From NCBI GenBank assembly GCA_023428245.1, contig JAEYYX010000063.1, positions 1-64,000 on the forward strand: 64,000 nt of DNA, read 5' to 3'. A program made the translations under genes and the position numbers. Of this stretch, positions 1 through 9,137 are shown in pieces. Every line of letters starts with the position of its first letter. Positions within the stretch are counted from its first letter, which is position 1. The notes under the pieces are model-generated. The model was not told the origin of the DNA, made no database searches, and saw only the letters and a list, made by a program, of their open reading frames with translations. This DNA comes from Pseudomonadota bacterium (GTDB lineage: Bacteria > Myxococcota_A > Polyangia > Polyangiales > Polyangiaceae).

Positions 1-30
1 CTCGGGGAGCCGGTGCGCCGGCTCCCCGAG
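1..30. terminator. Perfect 12-bp hairpin at the window start
   Basis: Bases 1-12 (CTCGGGGAGCCG) are the exact reverse complement of bases 19-30, with a 6-nt loop. No T-run follows on the plus strand, so intrinsic termination is uncertain. It probably ends transcription of a gene left of the window. The GTG at 13 lies inside the loop, which argues against it being the start of the following gene. Confidence 0.5.
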
Positions 31-39
31 GGGCTCGCG

Positions 40-621
40 ATGCGGTGCCGAGAGTGGTCGCGGGCCCTCTGGGCTCCGGTGTACCTGCGCCTGGGCCTCG
101 GGGTCTTTACGTTGGGCGCGATTGCCATGATTGGCGCCCGCGCGCAGGGGGAACCTCGGGGAACTGTCGTGGCGAAGCTCGAGGCCTCTACTTCTGCGGC
201 GCCTCTCGCGCCTCCGGTCCCTCCGGTTCCTTGCGCTACGCCGAGCGCGGCGACAGCTTTGCCCCAGGCGTCCAATGGCTCGTCTGCCTCGTCTCAAGGT
301 CGTGCGGGAAGCTCGATTGCGGAGGCTCCTCCTGCTCCTCGAAGCGGCGATAACGGGCGCATCATCCTGAACACTGCGACGGAGGCCGATTTCGATCGGT
401 TACCTGGTGTGGGTCCGAAGCGGGCCCAGGAGATTATAAAGCTCAGAGAGAGGCTCGGGCGTTTTCGCCGTGTCTCGGATCTGCTGAGGATCCGAGGTGT
501 GGGCCCGAAGACGTTGAAGAAATGGCAAGACCTGGTCGTGCTCGATCCGCCGCCCGTAGAAGAGCTGAAGGCGCCTGACGAGAAAGCAAGCAGGCCCGGG
601 GACACTCCCTCGGGCTCCTGA
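40..621 (+). CDS. ComEA-like helix-hairpin-helix protein
   Basis: A 193-residue protein with a hydrophobic N-terminal segment (YLRLGLGVFTLGAIAMIGA), an Ala/Pro/Ser-rich linker, and a C-terminal double helix-hairpin-helix domain. The domain shows INLNT-like ILNTATEADFDRLPGVGPKR and then LLRIRGVGPKTLKKW, the classic ComEA pattern. ComEA-family proteins bind double-stranded DNA outside the inner membrane during DNA uptake. The ATG at 40 is preferred over the in-frame GTG at 13 because GAGGGG at 28-33 gives a ribosome site and the GTG sits in a hairpin loop. No other competence gene is adjacent, so a role in transformation is family-based inference. Confidence 0.8.
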   Translation: MRCREWSRALWAPVYLRLGLGVFTLGAIAMIGARAQGEPRGTVVAKLEASTSAAPLAPPVPPVPCATPSAATALPQASNGSSASSQGRAGSSIAEAPPAPRSGDNGRIILNTATEADFDRLPGVGPKRAQEIIKLRERLGRFRRVSDLLRIRGVGPKTLKKWQDLVVLDPPPVEELKAPDEKASRPGDTPSGS

Positions 622-630
622 GCCCGGGAG
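605..630 (+). terminator. Hairpin overlapping the comEA-like stop codon
   Basis: CGGGCT at 611-616 pairs with AGCCCG at 621-626 around a 4-nt loop. CTCC at 605-608 pairs with GGAG at 627-630 after a 2-nt bulge. The stop codon at 619-621 lies in the loop and descending arm. There is no T-run, so it may be a 3'-end stabiliser or a Rho-dependent site. Confidence 0.3.
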
Positions 631-759
631 CGCGAAGTCTGCCGACCCTGGTGAGGCGAGAGGCTCAGGCTGAAAGCCCGCCTCGAGCGGACCTTGCGGT
701 TGTCGGGGACCCTCGGGGGGAGACATTTGCCCGTCGTGTTCTATGGTCTCCCGAGACCC

Positions 760-1857
760 ATGAAAACTCGGGGTGCTACCCAAACTCGGCGGGCGCACTT
801 GAACGCCTGGGCCCATGGTGCTGCGGCGCTCGCGACCGGACTCGCCCGGGGCGCGCAGGCTGAATTCAAAGAGCCTGAGCCTTCGGCGCAGAGCTTCATT
901 GCTCGGCCCCCAGAAGGATTCACGCCCCTCTCACGCCCGGGGATCGTCGCTCAGGTCGAGGCGAAGGGGGACTATGCCTCGATGATGCAGCCGAACCTGC
1001 TCTGGCCGCGCCCGGAGCTTGCGCGTCGGCTGGTCGAGCGGCTGCTCATGGATCTGACAGGAGCTCCGAACCTCACGGCGGCCATGGCTCGTTTCGTCCA
1101 CCCGGCGGACATCGTGGCCATCAAGGTGAACGGCATTGGCGGACAGGTCGGTCACACCATGGCCGTCAACTTTGAGGTCATCTTGCCGATCGTGGAGGCA
1201 ATCATCGAGGTCGGCGTTCCTCCTAAAAATATCACTGTCTATGAGCAATACCCGACGTTCTTGATGGGCACGCGGGTCAACGTGCGCGGCTATCGGCTTC
1301 CGGAGGGAGTCAACGCTACGTCCCACAATAACCGCGACATGGTGATGCCCCGCGAGATGATCTTCGAACGCATCCCGACGCGTTTCTGTCGCCAGCTCAC
1401 AGACTCGACAGCGCTCATCAACATGAGCCTGATGAAGGACCACAGCATTTGTGGCTTCACAGGTGCCCTCAAGAACATCACCCAGGGCAGCATCGAAAAC
1501 CCCCAGCAGCACCACGCTCACGGTGCCTCTCCTCAAATCGCCGTCATTTACGCGCACCCGATTGTGCAGAGCCGAGCGCGCCTGCACATCACCGACGCCT
1601 TCAAGATTCTTTACGACAAGGGCCCGCTCGACGTGGATCCGCGGATGCGCGTGCCCCACGGTTCCGTCTATGCGAGCACCGATCCTGTCGCTCTTGACGC
1701 CATCGGATATCAAGTCATCGACAAGGAGCGTGTCGCCCGCGGGGGCAGGACTCTGGCGGCTTGGGGTCGCTCTCCCACCTACATCGAGCGCGCCGCCGAT
1801 CGGGGACTCGGTCTCCTCGAGCCGAGGTACCTGAGGTTGCTGAAGACCATGATTTGA
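760..1857 (+). CDS. DUF362 domain protein with Tat-like signal
   Basis: A 365-residue protein. The N-terminus has a twin-Arg (TRRAHLN) followed by an Ala/Gly/Leu stretch ending ARGAQA, which looks like a Tat signal. The body carries the DUF362 pattern: ADIVAIKVNGIGG, then a segment proposing iterative access (FEVILPIVEAIIEVGVPPKN), ITVYEQY, and ALINMSLMKDHSICGFTGAL. DUF362 proteins are widespread and often iron-sulfur associated, but no 4Fe-4S Cys cluster is visible here, so the enzymatic role is unknown. The ATG at 760 was chosen because it begins exactly at the signal peptide; an upstream start at 694 is possible. No strong ribosome site is seen. Confidence 0.75.
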   Translation: MKTRGATQTRRAHLNAWAHGAAALATGLARGAQAEFKEPEPSAQSFIARPPEGFTPLSRPGIVAQVEAKGDYASMMQPNLLWPRPELARRLVERLLMDLTGAPNLTAAMARFVHPADIVAIKVNGIGGQVGHTMAVNFEVILPIVEAIIEVGVPPKNITVYEQYPTFLMGTRVNVRGYRLPEGVNATSHNNRDMVMPREMIFERIPTRFCRQLTDSTALINMSLMKDHSICGFTGALKNITQGSIENPQQHHAHGASPQIAVIYAHPIVQSRARLHITDAFKILYDKGPLDVDPRMRVPHGSVYASTDPVALDAIGYQVIDKERVARGGRTLAAWGRSPTYIERAADRGLGLLEPRYLRLLKTMI

Positions 1858-1881
1858 GGCGACGCCGTTTTCCGACTGCCA

Positions 1882-1970
1882 TCGCAGAGTTCCGCGGCAA
1901 CTACCTCTGCCATCCGCCTGATTTCGCAGAGTTCCGCGGGCCCTCGCCTTGTCTGGTTTCGCAGCGTTTC
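1882..1970. repeat. Phased direct repeats upstream of a lipoprotein gene
   Basis: The 16-mer TCGCAGAGTTCCGCGG occurs at 1882-1897 and again at 1924-1939, exactly 42 bp apart (four helical turns). A degenerate third copy, TTCGCAGCGTTTC, begins at 1958. The copies lie 75-165 bp before the ATG at 2045. The phasing suggests a protein-binding array, but the regulator is unknown. Confidence 0.45.
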
Positions 1971-2044
1971 AGGTGATCCGAAGGACGCGGGCCATCGTCG
2001 GCTTGCGAGGGGCCGAGGAAGGAGACAGGTATGAGGAGAGTAAC

Positions 2045-2866
2045 ATGGTGGTGCGGCCAGAGTCGGTCTCAGGTTTCCGGTGGCGCGGGCGGTGGGTGCG
2101 CCTGTCCCGACTCGTGGCCGTTGCATTTTTTCCGGGGCTCATTGCCTGCGGCCGCGCGGCTTCGCCGTCTGCCGACCTGGGGGCTCCCGGCCCGCTCCTC
2201 GGAGCTCAAGCGGTGGCCGCCCGCGGAGATGTCGTGGCCCGCTGGGCGAAGGTGGGTTCGTCGAAGCAGAACTACCTCGAGCCTGCGCCTCTTGCGCCGG
2301 AGCTTCCGGGCTTGGATTCGCACAAAAGCGCCCTCGAGCGTCAGCTGGGCGCCGATTGGGGAGAGCAAAGCGACCGTGACGGGCTGGCGGGCTTCCCTCT
2401 CATTGACGCGGGCAACTGGCGTCGCGTTCGCTACCATGGCGTGCCGACGTTCACAGCCTTCAGCTACGGAAACGACCATCACGCGATCACCGCCGCCTTC
2501 ACGGTTCCAGTCGAAGGTGAACCTTCGAGCCGCCGCTGTATGGCGAAGTTTGAAGCGAGAGCGATTCGTGAGTTCGAGGCGCTCGGGGGGAAGCGAGGGA
2601 CGATTCGGGAGACGAGCGGCCGCTTCCGCGACCAAGATCTCCTGATTCACGCAGCGGACGGCGAGCTCTCGATGTTCTTCACGACCTATCGCTTCTCGGT
2701 CGCGTGGGCGGCGTACCCGGGATATGAGGGCGGGTGTATCGTCTATTCGGCAGGAGTTCTCTGGGGGGATGACCCGAAGCTGGCGCAGAGGGTCCGAGAT
2801 CGCTGGGTGCGCGAAGGGTTCGAACGCTACGTGCCGCGCACAGTCGAGCTGCCGGTGCGGCGTTGA
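2045..2866 (+). CDS. Putative lipoprotein of unknown function
   Basis: A 273-residue protein. Its N-terminus has basic residues, a hydrophobic stretch (LVAVAFFPGLIAC) and a lipobox-like cysteine, indicating export and lipidation. The mature part has four further Cys residues at most and no family I recognise; motifs such as TAFSYGNDHHAITAAF and GGCIVYSAGVLWG are visible. The ATG at 2045 is preceded by GAGGAGAG at 2033-2040 with good spacing. An ATG at 2031 with an even stronger site (GGAAGGAGACAGGT) is out of frame by 14 nt and opens a frame without a signal peptide. The gene converges on the next one, with only 17 bp between them. Confidence 0.7.
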   Translation: MVVRPESVSGFRWRGRWVRLSRLVAVAFFPGLIACGRAASPSADLGAPGPLLGAQAVAARGDVVARWAKVGSSKQNYLEPAPLAPELPGLDSHKSALERQLGADWGEQSDRDGLAGFPLIDAGNWRRVRYHGVPTFTAFSYGNDHHAITAAFTVPVEGEPSSRRCMAKFEARAIREFEALGGKRGTIRETSGRFRDQDLLIHAADGELSMFFTTYRFSVAWAAYPGYEGGCIVYSAGVLWGDDPKLAQRVRDRWVREGFERYVPRTVELPVRR

Positions 2867-2883
2867 ACGACACACCAAAGACG

Positions 2884-3423
2884 CTAGCGCCAGCGGTATT
2901 CGAAGGCGCAGCCACGCACCCCGTTGAGCGACGGGATGCGGTAACGGACTGTCACGTGGCGCCCACCCGTGAACTCGAGCATGCGCGACAAGTAACCCGC
3001 CAGCTCTTCGAGGAGCGCATCGTCGATCACCCAACCGGTCAGGGTCGCATCAACGCCCCCCGGAACCTTCGTCCAAGACCAGGAGCCCGTGTCTTGGAAA
3101 TGACGCCAGAGGTGAGCTTCGGCGGTGAAGATGTGACTGGGTGAGAGCACGCGGAAGAAGATCCGGAGGATCCGGCTCATGTCACTGTCCGCTTCGTAAG
3201 CGCCGATATCGCGCATGAGAGCGAGATCTCCTCGACCGCACACGTCATCGACGGCGTAGAGGAGCTTCGCGAATAGGCTGACTTCGTACCAGCCGACGGC
3301 CACGCTGGTGTCGATCACGGAAGCATCGTCGGGATCGAGCGCCTCGAGGACCTTCGCCCAACTTCCGGGGGGCTGGCGATGCAGCACGTAGCTCTTCACA
3401 TTGGCGAAGCCGATTCCCTTCAT
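2884..3423 (-). CDS. V4R/heme-NO-binding-like myxobacterial protein
   Basis: About 179 residues from MKGIGFANVKSYVL. The pattern KG-x2-F, then WYEVSLFAKLLYAVDD, a GRGDLALMRDIG segment, RVLSPSHIF, LWRHFQDTGSW, and a C-terminal RMLEFTGGRHVTVRYR...GCAFEYRW resembles a paralogous Myxococcota family related to heme-NO-binding/V4R small-ligand sensor folds. The conserved C-terminal Cys (GCAFEYRW) is kept. The function is not established. An upstream in-frame start at 3540 would add 39 residues of low-complexity sequence and is less likely. A 250-bp stretch upstream (3424-3675) probably holds its promoter. Confidence 0.6.
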   Translation of the reverse strand: MKGIGFANVKSYVLHRQPPGSWAKVLEALDPDDASVIDTSVAVGWYEVSLFAKLLYAVDDVCGRGDLALMRDIGAYEADSDMSRILRIFFRVLSPSHIFTAEAHLWRHFQDTGSWSWTKVPGGVDATLTGWVIDDALLEELAGYLSRMLEFTGGRHVTVRYRIPSLNGVRGCAFEYRWR

Positions 3424-3675
3424 CCTCGGCGGGACTGCGGCTGCCTGAGCGGACTCACCGAAAATGGACGTCCTGCGTTTTGTGCTACCTCTAGAAATTT
3501 CCACTCGAGCCTGGGCCTTCGCTGGGCTGGAGTATTGCACGACTTACCGTGTTGGGTGGAGGGGGCGCTCTTGGTCCGTCATTTGCCTGCGCGCGAGGGC
3601 CTTCCCTGGCGGCGGCACCGCGCCTCTAAGCATTTCGGCAAGAGAGCCCTCTCCGAGGAGCTCTCGGCACTCAGG

Positions 3676-5082
3676 CTAGTTCGCTTGGGCCCGCCGCACC
3701 GCGAGCTCGGCCTGAATCTCGGCGACGCGCTGATCCTTGAGGGGGTAGAAAAGAAAAATCAGGATCGAGAGGATCCCGAAGGAGGCGGGGGCCAGGCTGA
3801 CGAGGAGCCCGAGACTCTGCCTGACCGCCGGGCTCGGTGTGACGTTCGCTTGAAAACCTACGGAGCTCAGGATCTGGAAGGCGACGTAAGCCCCAATCGC
3901 CCACGAGATCTTCTGCCCCATCTGCGAGGCAGAGAAGACGAGTCCCGTCATCCGTCGCCCTGTCTTCCACTCCGCGTAGTCCGCCGTATCGGCGTACATG
4001 GCCCAGAGCAGTACCGGGATCGGAGAGGCGGCCATCGAGCCGATGATCTCTGCGAAGAAGAGGTACTGAACCTGACTCGGGGGAATGAAGAAATAGGAGG
4101 CTGTCGCTGAGATGGCCACCGAGAAGCAAGCGATGAAGGTCTTGAACTTCGGCAGTCGATGGGACTGGGAGGCTGTGATGAGCACGCCGACGACGGAGGC
4201 AGCCTGCCCCGCCGTATTCAAGGTGGACACGAGACCGTCGAAGCTGAGCGGAATTGAGAAGAGCGGGATTTCCCGCGAGGTGTCACCGCCGAGGACGTAG
4301 TATTTGAAGTAGTGGGCGAAGACGGAGCTCTTGAGAGAAACGAACAGAATGAAGCTGACGGTGGTCGCCAAGAGAAGGCGCCAAGGACCGTTTGTGACGA
4401 GCAGGCGTAGGTCTGCAGTTACGGAGTTTTTTTGCTCCGTCGCGGGCGCCAGCCGTTCGCGGGTGCCGGTGAAAGTGATCCAAAAGAACACGAGCGCCAC
4501 GAATCCGATCAAGATGAAGGCGAGCTGCCAGCCTTTCTGCGGATTCTGTCCGTTGTCTCCGAGGTAACGCACCAAGGGCAGAAGGGTCGCTGAGATGAGC
4601 ATGCCAGCGGAGAATGCGCAGACGAATTTTATAGAAGAGAGCCTTGTGCGTGCCGCGCCATCGCTTGTCATCACCCCGAGCATTGCTGTGTAGGGGATGT
4701 TGATGACGGTATAGAGGATCATGAGGCAGTTGTACGTAACGTACGCCCAGACCACCTTTCCGGTGGGCGCGAAGCTCGGCGTGGTAAAGGTCAAGACCCC
4801 GAACACCACGAAGGGCAGAGCCCCGAACAGGATGAACGGGCGAAACTTTCCAAAGCGGGTGTTCGTCCGGTCAGCCCAGAGCCCGACGACCGGATCGTCG
4901 ATGCCAGCGAAGACGCGACTGAACAAGAGAAGCCCACCGAGGGTCGCGGCGCTGATGCCGAAGACGTCCGTGTAAAAGTAAGGAAGGTACTTCGAGAAGG
5001 TGTGCCAATAGAGCACGCAGGCGAAATCGCCCGCGCCATAGGCCAGCTGTTCACGGAACGGGAGCTTGTCGTCCTGGCTCAT
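3676..5082 (-). CDS. GPH-family (MelB-like) sugar:cation symporter
   Basis: A 468-residue major facilitator with about 12 hydrophobic segments. Diagnostic GPH-family features include the N-terminal LAYGAGDFACVLYW, the loop GLWADRTNTRFGKFRPFILF (the D-x3-T-x2-G-x-[RK]-P type signature), the segment YTVINIPYTAMLGVMTSDGAARTRLSS, and LWAMYADTADYAEWKTGRR in the second half. Known members couple uptake of glycosides, pentosides or hexuronides to Na+ or H+. The substrate cannot be read from the sequence. ATG 5082 is preferred over the TTG at 5097. No sugar-metabolic genes flank it, so it appears to be a single-gene unit. Confidence 0.85.
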   Translation of the reverse strand: MSQDDKLPFREQLAYGAGDFACVLYWHTFSKYLPYFYTDVFGISAATLGGLLLFSRVFAGIDDPVVGLWADRTNTRFGKFRPFILFGALPFVVFGVLTFTTPSFAPTGKVVWAYVTYNCLMILYTVINIPYTAMLGVMTSDGAARTRLSSIKFVCAFSAGMLISATLLPLVRYLGDNGQNPQKGWQLAFILIGFVALVFFWITFTGTRERLAPATEQKNSVTADLRLLVTNGPWRLLLATTVSFILFVSLKSSVFAHYFKYYVLGGDTSREIPLFSIPLSFDGLVSTLNTAGQAASVVGVLITASQSHRLPKFKTFIACFSVAISATASYFFIPPSQVQYLFFAEIIGSMAASPIPVLLWAMYADTADYAEWKTGRRMTGLVFSASQMGQKISWAIGAYVAFQILSSVGFQANVTPSPAVRQSLGLLVSLAPASFGILSILIFLFYPLKDQRVAEIQAELAVRRAQAN

Positions 5083-5097
5083 TTTTCGAGCTCGCAA

Positions 5098-5309
5098 AGT
5101 ACGGCCAAAAGGCCCACCGACTCAAGCGCTCCCGAGAGCTACGCCCATTGGGGGGCGCGCGATTCGCAGGTCAACGCCCGGGAGTCGAGGCGCGTACTGC
5201 TCGATGACAGCAGTTTCCGAGAAAACGATGAGACGGCGCGCCTACGGGACCGGAGGGGCACTGGTTGCTCGCGCTTTCTTTCCTGAGAGCCCTTCTGGGA
5301 GCGGTCTGG
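5098..5309. other. Intergenic region between the symporter and the kinase
   Basis: About 210 bp separate the symporter start from the kinase stop on the same strand. I see no convincing ORF, dyad or promoter box; it presumably contains the symporter promoter. Confidence 0.3.
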
Positions 5310-8300
5310 CTAACCTGTGAGCGCCGCGTGAATTTCGGGCGGCAAGAGGCCGAGCGCGTCGATAGCCGTTACGAGCTCGGCGTTCTCGGGAAGTCCCGTC
5401 AGGAAATTTCGAGCGTAGGGCGAGCCAGCGAGGGCAAGGAAGCGGCGCTTCAGCGGCTCAAGCGCCCGGACGAGAGCTTGTTCTGCGGCGTCCTGCGCGT
5501 CTTGGTCGAGGTAGGTCTTGTGGAGCGCGAGGTAGATCGGTGCTTCGTTCAGCAGGCTCGGTGCACCCTTGTCGACCCACTGCGCAGCTTCTTCGGCGAG
5601 CTCAATGGCGGCATCCAGTGCGCCCAAACGCCGTTCCGCTTCTGCCCAGTTCCCGAGCGCTACCGGGAGAACATCGTTGTGAGCGAGGGCTCGATAGCGT
5701 TCGGCGGCACGGGAGAGCAGCGTCCTTGCGCGAGTCCAGGACGAAGGCGAATCTCCGGCAAGGAGCTCGACTCCTCGGTAATAGAGCATGCCGATGTTTC
5801 CGCGATCGAGGAGCGAGAAGCGCTCGCTGGCGCGGCTGTCCGCTTCCGAGCGGGTCTCAGCGAGGAGCGCGTCGAGGCGTCGGTCAGAGCCATACACCGC
5901 GGAGAAACCAAGCAGGTTCATCTGCGCATGGCGTGTAGCAGCGGGACTACCGATAGAATCGGCGAGAGCCATTCCCTTCTCGAGCGCCTCACGAGCCTCT
6001 TGTTTAGCTCCGAGGATCGAGAGGGCGAAGCCAAGGTTGGTCGTAAGGATCGCCTCGCGCTCCTTCAATCCGGCTCGGCGCGCGGCCTGGGCTGCATTCT
6101 TCCGAGCTTCGAGAGCAGCGGAGACAGAGCCCTGCGCTTGCCGAATCACCGCCAGCGTCTGGAAGGCGTCCACTTGTGCGCCGTGCGCGTGGGGACGGTC
6201 GGCGTCGAGCAGCTCTTTCACCTTGCGCTCGGCGAGTCCCAAGTCGCCGGCAAAGGCCGCCCGGGCTGCGATCGCGGCGCGGATCCGATCGAGCTCGGTC
6301 CAATCAGCGAGCGCTTCCGCGTCGAATTCGACGGCTTCGAGCTGCTTGCCGACTTCTTGGCCTCCTCCGCGGGCGTCCTCGTAGCGAGCGCGCGCGCCTC
6401 GAGCTCGCAAGACATCGATCGGAGTGTCAGCGGTTTGTTCCATCGCCTTGACGGCGCTCTCTCGCTCGGCGGCTCTCGGGTCGAGGCGTGACCAGGCCTC
6501 GTCGAGCAGACCGGCTCGGCGGAAGGTCTCAGCTCGGTTCTCGGCGAAGGCCAAGGCCCGTTCCGCCATCCAGAGAGCGTCCCGGAGCGCATTCGCCGAA
6601 AGGGCGCGCTTCGATGCTAGCTCCCAATAGCTCGCCGCTGCCTCCGGCTGCTGACCGAGATCGAGGTGTCCAGCGACAGTGGCCGCGTCCTCACCCAAAT
6701 CGGCGAGCCATTTGCCCGCCAGGGCGTGGAGACGGGTGCGCTCGGGAGATGGCAGCTCCGAGTAGGCGACGTCGCGGATCAATGCGTGTTTGAAGAGGTA
6801 CTCTTTCTCGAGCGGGAACCGGCTCGACTCCTGGGCGACCAGGATCTCTTGGCTCACCAAGGTGTCGAGGAAGGGCTCGGGATCGTCGATCCCGAGCACG
6901 GGGAAAGCTCCTTCCCAGATCGCGAGCCCGAGCACGCTGAGCTTGGACAGGGCGCTTCGGATTTCGGGCGAGAGGTGGTCGAGGGAGGCTTGGATTGCCG
7001 CTTCGATGGTCGGAGCTTCGGGGGTCTTGAGGCCTTGGGCCGAGAGGCGCGCGAGCTCTTCAGCGAAGAGCGGAGAGCCTCCCGAACGCTGCACGATCTG
7101 CGCGACCGTCTCTTCGCTGGCGTCGGGGCCGAGGATCGAGCGGACGATCGCTCCGGAGGCTTGCTTCGAGACGGGACGCAGGTCGATGCGCACCACGGCG
7201 CGCCCGGCGAAACGCGCCTGATGCTCTTGGAAATAGGTGGGCCGGACGCAGGCCAAGAGGAGCAGCGTCCGGTTCGTGTCGCGACCGGTGAGGTGGTCGA
7301 GCCAGAGGATACTTTCGGCGTCGGCCCACTGCAGATCTTCGATGATGAGCGAAATAGGCTCGTTGGAGAGGACTTTGGTGACGACGTCTGTCATCGCGAT
7401 CCAGAGAGCGTCGCGCAAGGTGTGGACACTCATGGACCCGCCGAGCGGTTCATTGCCGAGCAGTTCGCTGAGGAGCTTCTGACTTTCGTTCGAGACATCA
7501 CTCAACGTCTCGGGCCCGACGCGTTCAACGATCGCCTGGAGAGCCTCTTCCGCGTCGGCCCCCTTCCCGAGACGCAGAACCCCGCGCAAGACATCGAGAG
7601 CGGCTCCGAGGACGTGCCTTTGGCCGTAGGCGTCGTTTCTTTGCACGACGACTCGGGGCGCTTCGGGGCGCCCCGAGAGGCGCGCGACAACCTCCCGCTG
7701 TAGGCGGCTCTTGCCGATGCCGGGTGGTCCGTTGATGAGAACAACCAGCGAGTGCCCTTCGCTAGTGGCGCGATCGTAGGAGTCAATGATGCGAGCGAGC
7801 TCAGCTTCGCGGCCGACAAAAGGCGCGCCGCCGGAGCGCTTGGTGGCGAATCGATTGGGGGGGCCCAGGAAGGCCGAGCCGTCTTCGCGTAGGCGAAATT
7901 CATAGCGCCCTCGACCGAGCTCAGAGCTCGTCGAGTCGACGAGCACTTGGCCTGTTTGAGCCTCACGAGCGAGTGACGCCGCGCGATCCACGACTTCTCC
8001 GACCGGCTGAAGCTGATTCAGATCGCCGACCAGTCGAGCGCGTCCGGTGGCGATTCCGACGGCGGCGCCGGATTCCGCCAGTGAGAGGGAGATGAGCATA
8101 GCGATCTTGGCTTCGTCGCCCGTCGCGCGCACCGCGCCCCAGTGACCCACGGCGGCGTCCGACCCGAGCGGGGTTGCAATCGCGCCCTTCTCCCGGAGCA
8201 TCGCGAGAGCGCGCGTTTGGTCCGAGAGACCTGTTGCGACCAAGATGGTGACGAGCCGTGTCAGAGAAGCGGGGCCTGCTGGGCTCGAACTCGACTCCGG

Positions 8301-9137
8301 GTAGTTGGAGATGGACACGAAATCCGAGGTCCTGCATGTGGCGAGCCGCTCGGCGACCTCCGCCGCGGTGGGGCGTTCTTCGCGCTTGGTGCGGAGCATG
8401 GCGTCGATCAAGTCGTCGAGCCTGCGAGGAATGCCCGGGCGCAAGAGAGAGAGCCGCGGGGCTTGCGTGGTGGCCGTCTTGGCGAGTGTGGCGACGGCGC
8501 TCGGACCGAAATGGGGCGGGGCTCCGGCGAGCAGCTCGAACAGCGTCGCGCCGAGCGAGTAGACGTCACTGCGAGCGTCGACGTCGCGTTCCCCGCGTGC
8601 TTGTTCTGGAGAAAGGTAAGCGGGAGTGCCGGCGATGCGATCGGTGGGCTCGAAGGAGGCGATTCCGAAGTCGATCACGATGGGATCGGCGCCGAGCTCG
8701 GTGCAGAGCGGGTCGTGGGAGGCGGGCCTTCGCAGGATGACGTTTTCTGGCTTGATATCGCGATGCACGATGCCCGCCTCGTGGAGGGCGGCGAGAGTGC
8801 GAGCTACGAGGATACCGAGCGCTGTCACCTTTGAGAGAGAGAGGGGATCGAGAGAATGCTCGGTGCGCAGTGAATGGCCTCCGAGCCACTCGACCACCAT
8901 GTACTCAAGCTCAGTTCCTGCAAGCGTCCCTGAGGCGATCAGGTTGACGATGCCTGGGTGATCGATGCGCGAGAGAAGATGAGCTTCTGATGAGCTCTGG
9001 CCGAAGATCTTGACGGCCACTGACTCCTGCGTCTCGAGGTCGAGCCCGCGGTAGACGGCGCCTTCCGCCCCTTGACCGACCAGCTCCTCGAGCTGAAACC
9101 TGTCAGCGACGGAAATTCCTACCAGCGCTCCCATCAT
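5310..9137 (-). CDS. Ser/Thr kinase - pseudo-cyclase - AAA ATPase - TPR protein
   Basis: A 1275-residue signalling protein. Residues ~14-270 form a eukaryotic-type kinase: Gly loop GQGAEGAVYRG, VAVKIF lysine, HRDIKPEN (125-132), DFG (156-158) and TPAYLSPEQ, so it should be active. Residues ~295-420 resemble a class III cyclase, but the first metal Asp is lost (VTILVATGLSDQ), suggesting a pseudo-domain. From ~440 there is an AAA/NB domain with Walker A GPPGIGKS (470-477) and Walker B LIIEDLQWAD. The C-terminal 500 residues are TPR-like helical repeats. This architecture is typical of myxobacterial kinases. Start 9137 has GAGGG upstream and begins just before the kinase fold; the longer frame to 9200 adds low-quality sequence. 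Confidence 0.9.
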   Translation of the reverse strand: MMGALVGISVADRFQLEELVGQGAEGAVYRGLDLETQESVAVKIFGQSSSEAHLLSRIDHPGIVNLIASGTLAGTELEYMVVEWLGGHSLRTEHSLDPLSLSKVTALGILVARTLAALHEAGIVHRDIKPENVILRRPASHDPLCTELGADPIVIDFGIASFEPTDRIAGTPAYLSPEQARGERDVDARSDVYSLGATLFELLAGAPPHFGPSAVATLAKTATTQAPRLSLLRPGIPRRLDDLIDAMLRTKREERPTAAEVAERLATCRTSDFVSISNYPESSSSPAGPASLTRLVTILVATGLSDQTRALAMLREKGAIATPLGSDAAVGHWGAVRATGDEAKIAMLISLSLAESGAAVGIATGRARLVGDLNQLQPVGEVVDRAASLAREAQTGQVLVDSTSSELGRGRYEFRLREDGSAFLGPPNRFATKRSGGAPFVGREAELARIIDSYDRATSEGHSLVVLINGPPGIGKSRLQREVVARLSGRPEAPRVVVQRNDAYGQRHVLGAALDVLRGVLRLGKGADAEEALQAIVERVGPETLSDVSNESQKLLSELLGNEPLGGSMSVHTLRDALWIAMTDVVTKVLSNEPISLIIEDLQWADAESILWLDHLTGRDTNRTLLLLACVRPTYFQEHQARFAGRAVVRIDLRPVSKQASGAIVRSILGPDASEETVAQIVQRSGGSPLFAEELARLSAQGLKTPEAPTIEAAIQASLDHLSPEIRSALSKLSVLGLAIWEGAFPVLGIDDPEPFLDTLVSQEILVAQESSRFPLEKEYLFKHALIRDVAYSELPSPERTRLHALAGKWLADLGEDAATVAGHLDLGQQPEAAASYWELASKRALSANALRDALWMAERALAFAENRAETFRRAGLLDEAWSRLDPRAAERESAVKAMEQTADTPIDVLRARGARARYEDARGGGQEVGKQLEAVEFDAEALADWTELDRIRAAIAARAAFAGDLGLAERKVKELLDADRPHAHGAQVDAFQTLAVIRQAQGSVSAALEARKNAAQAARRAGLKEREAILTTNLGFALSILGAKQEAREALEKGMALADSIGSPAATRHAQMNLLGFSAVYGSDRRLDALLAETRSEADSRASERFSLLDRGNIGMLYYRGVELLAGDSPSSWTRARTLLSRAAERYRALAHNDVLPVALGNWAEAERRLGALDAAIELAEEAAQWVDKGAPSLLNEAPIYLALHKTYLDQDAQDAAEQALVRALEPLKRRFLALAGSPYARNFLTGLPENAELVTAIDALGLLPPEIHAALTG

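Noticed and set aside
2031..2645. 204-residue ORF starting at ATG 2031 with a very good ribosome site
   Set aside because: The overlapping frame from 2045 has a signal peptide and lipobox and also a good ribosome site; the 2031 frame is Arg-rich without features.
3379..4110. 243-residue plus-strand ORF
   Set aside because: Antisense to the symporter and the V4R-like gene upstream region, no domain.
6666..7703. 345-residue plus-strand ORF
   Set aside because: Shadow of the multidomain kinase gene.
8142..8834. 230-residue plus-strand ORF
   Set aside because: Shadow of the kinase domain coding sequence.
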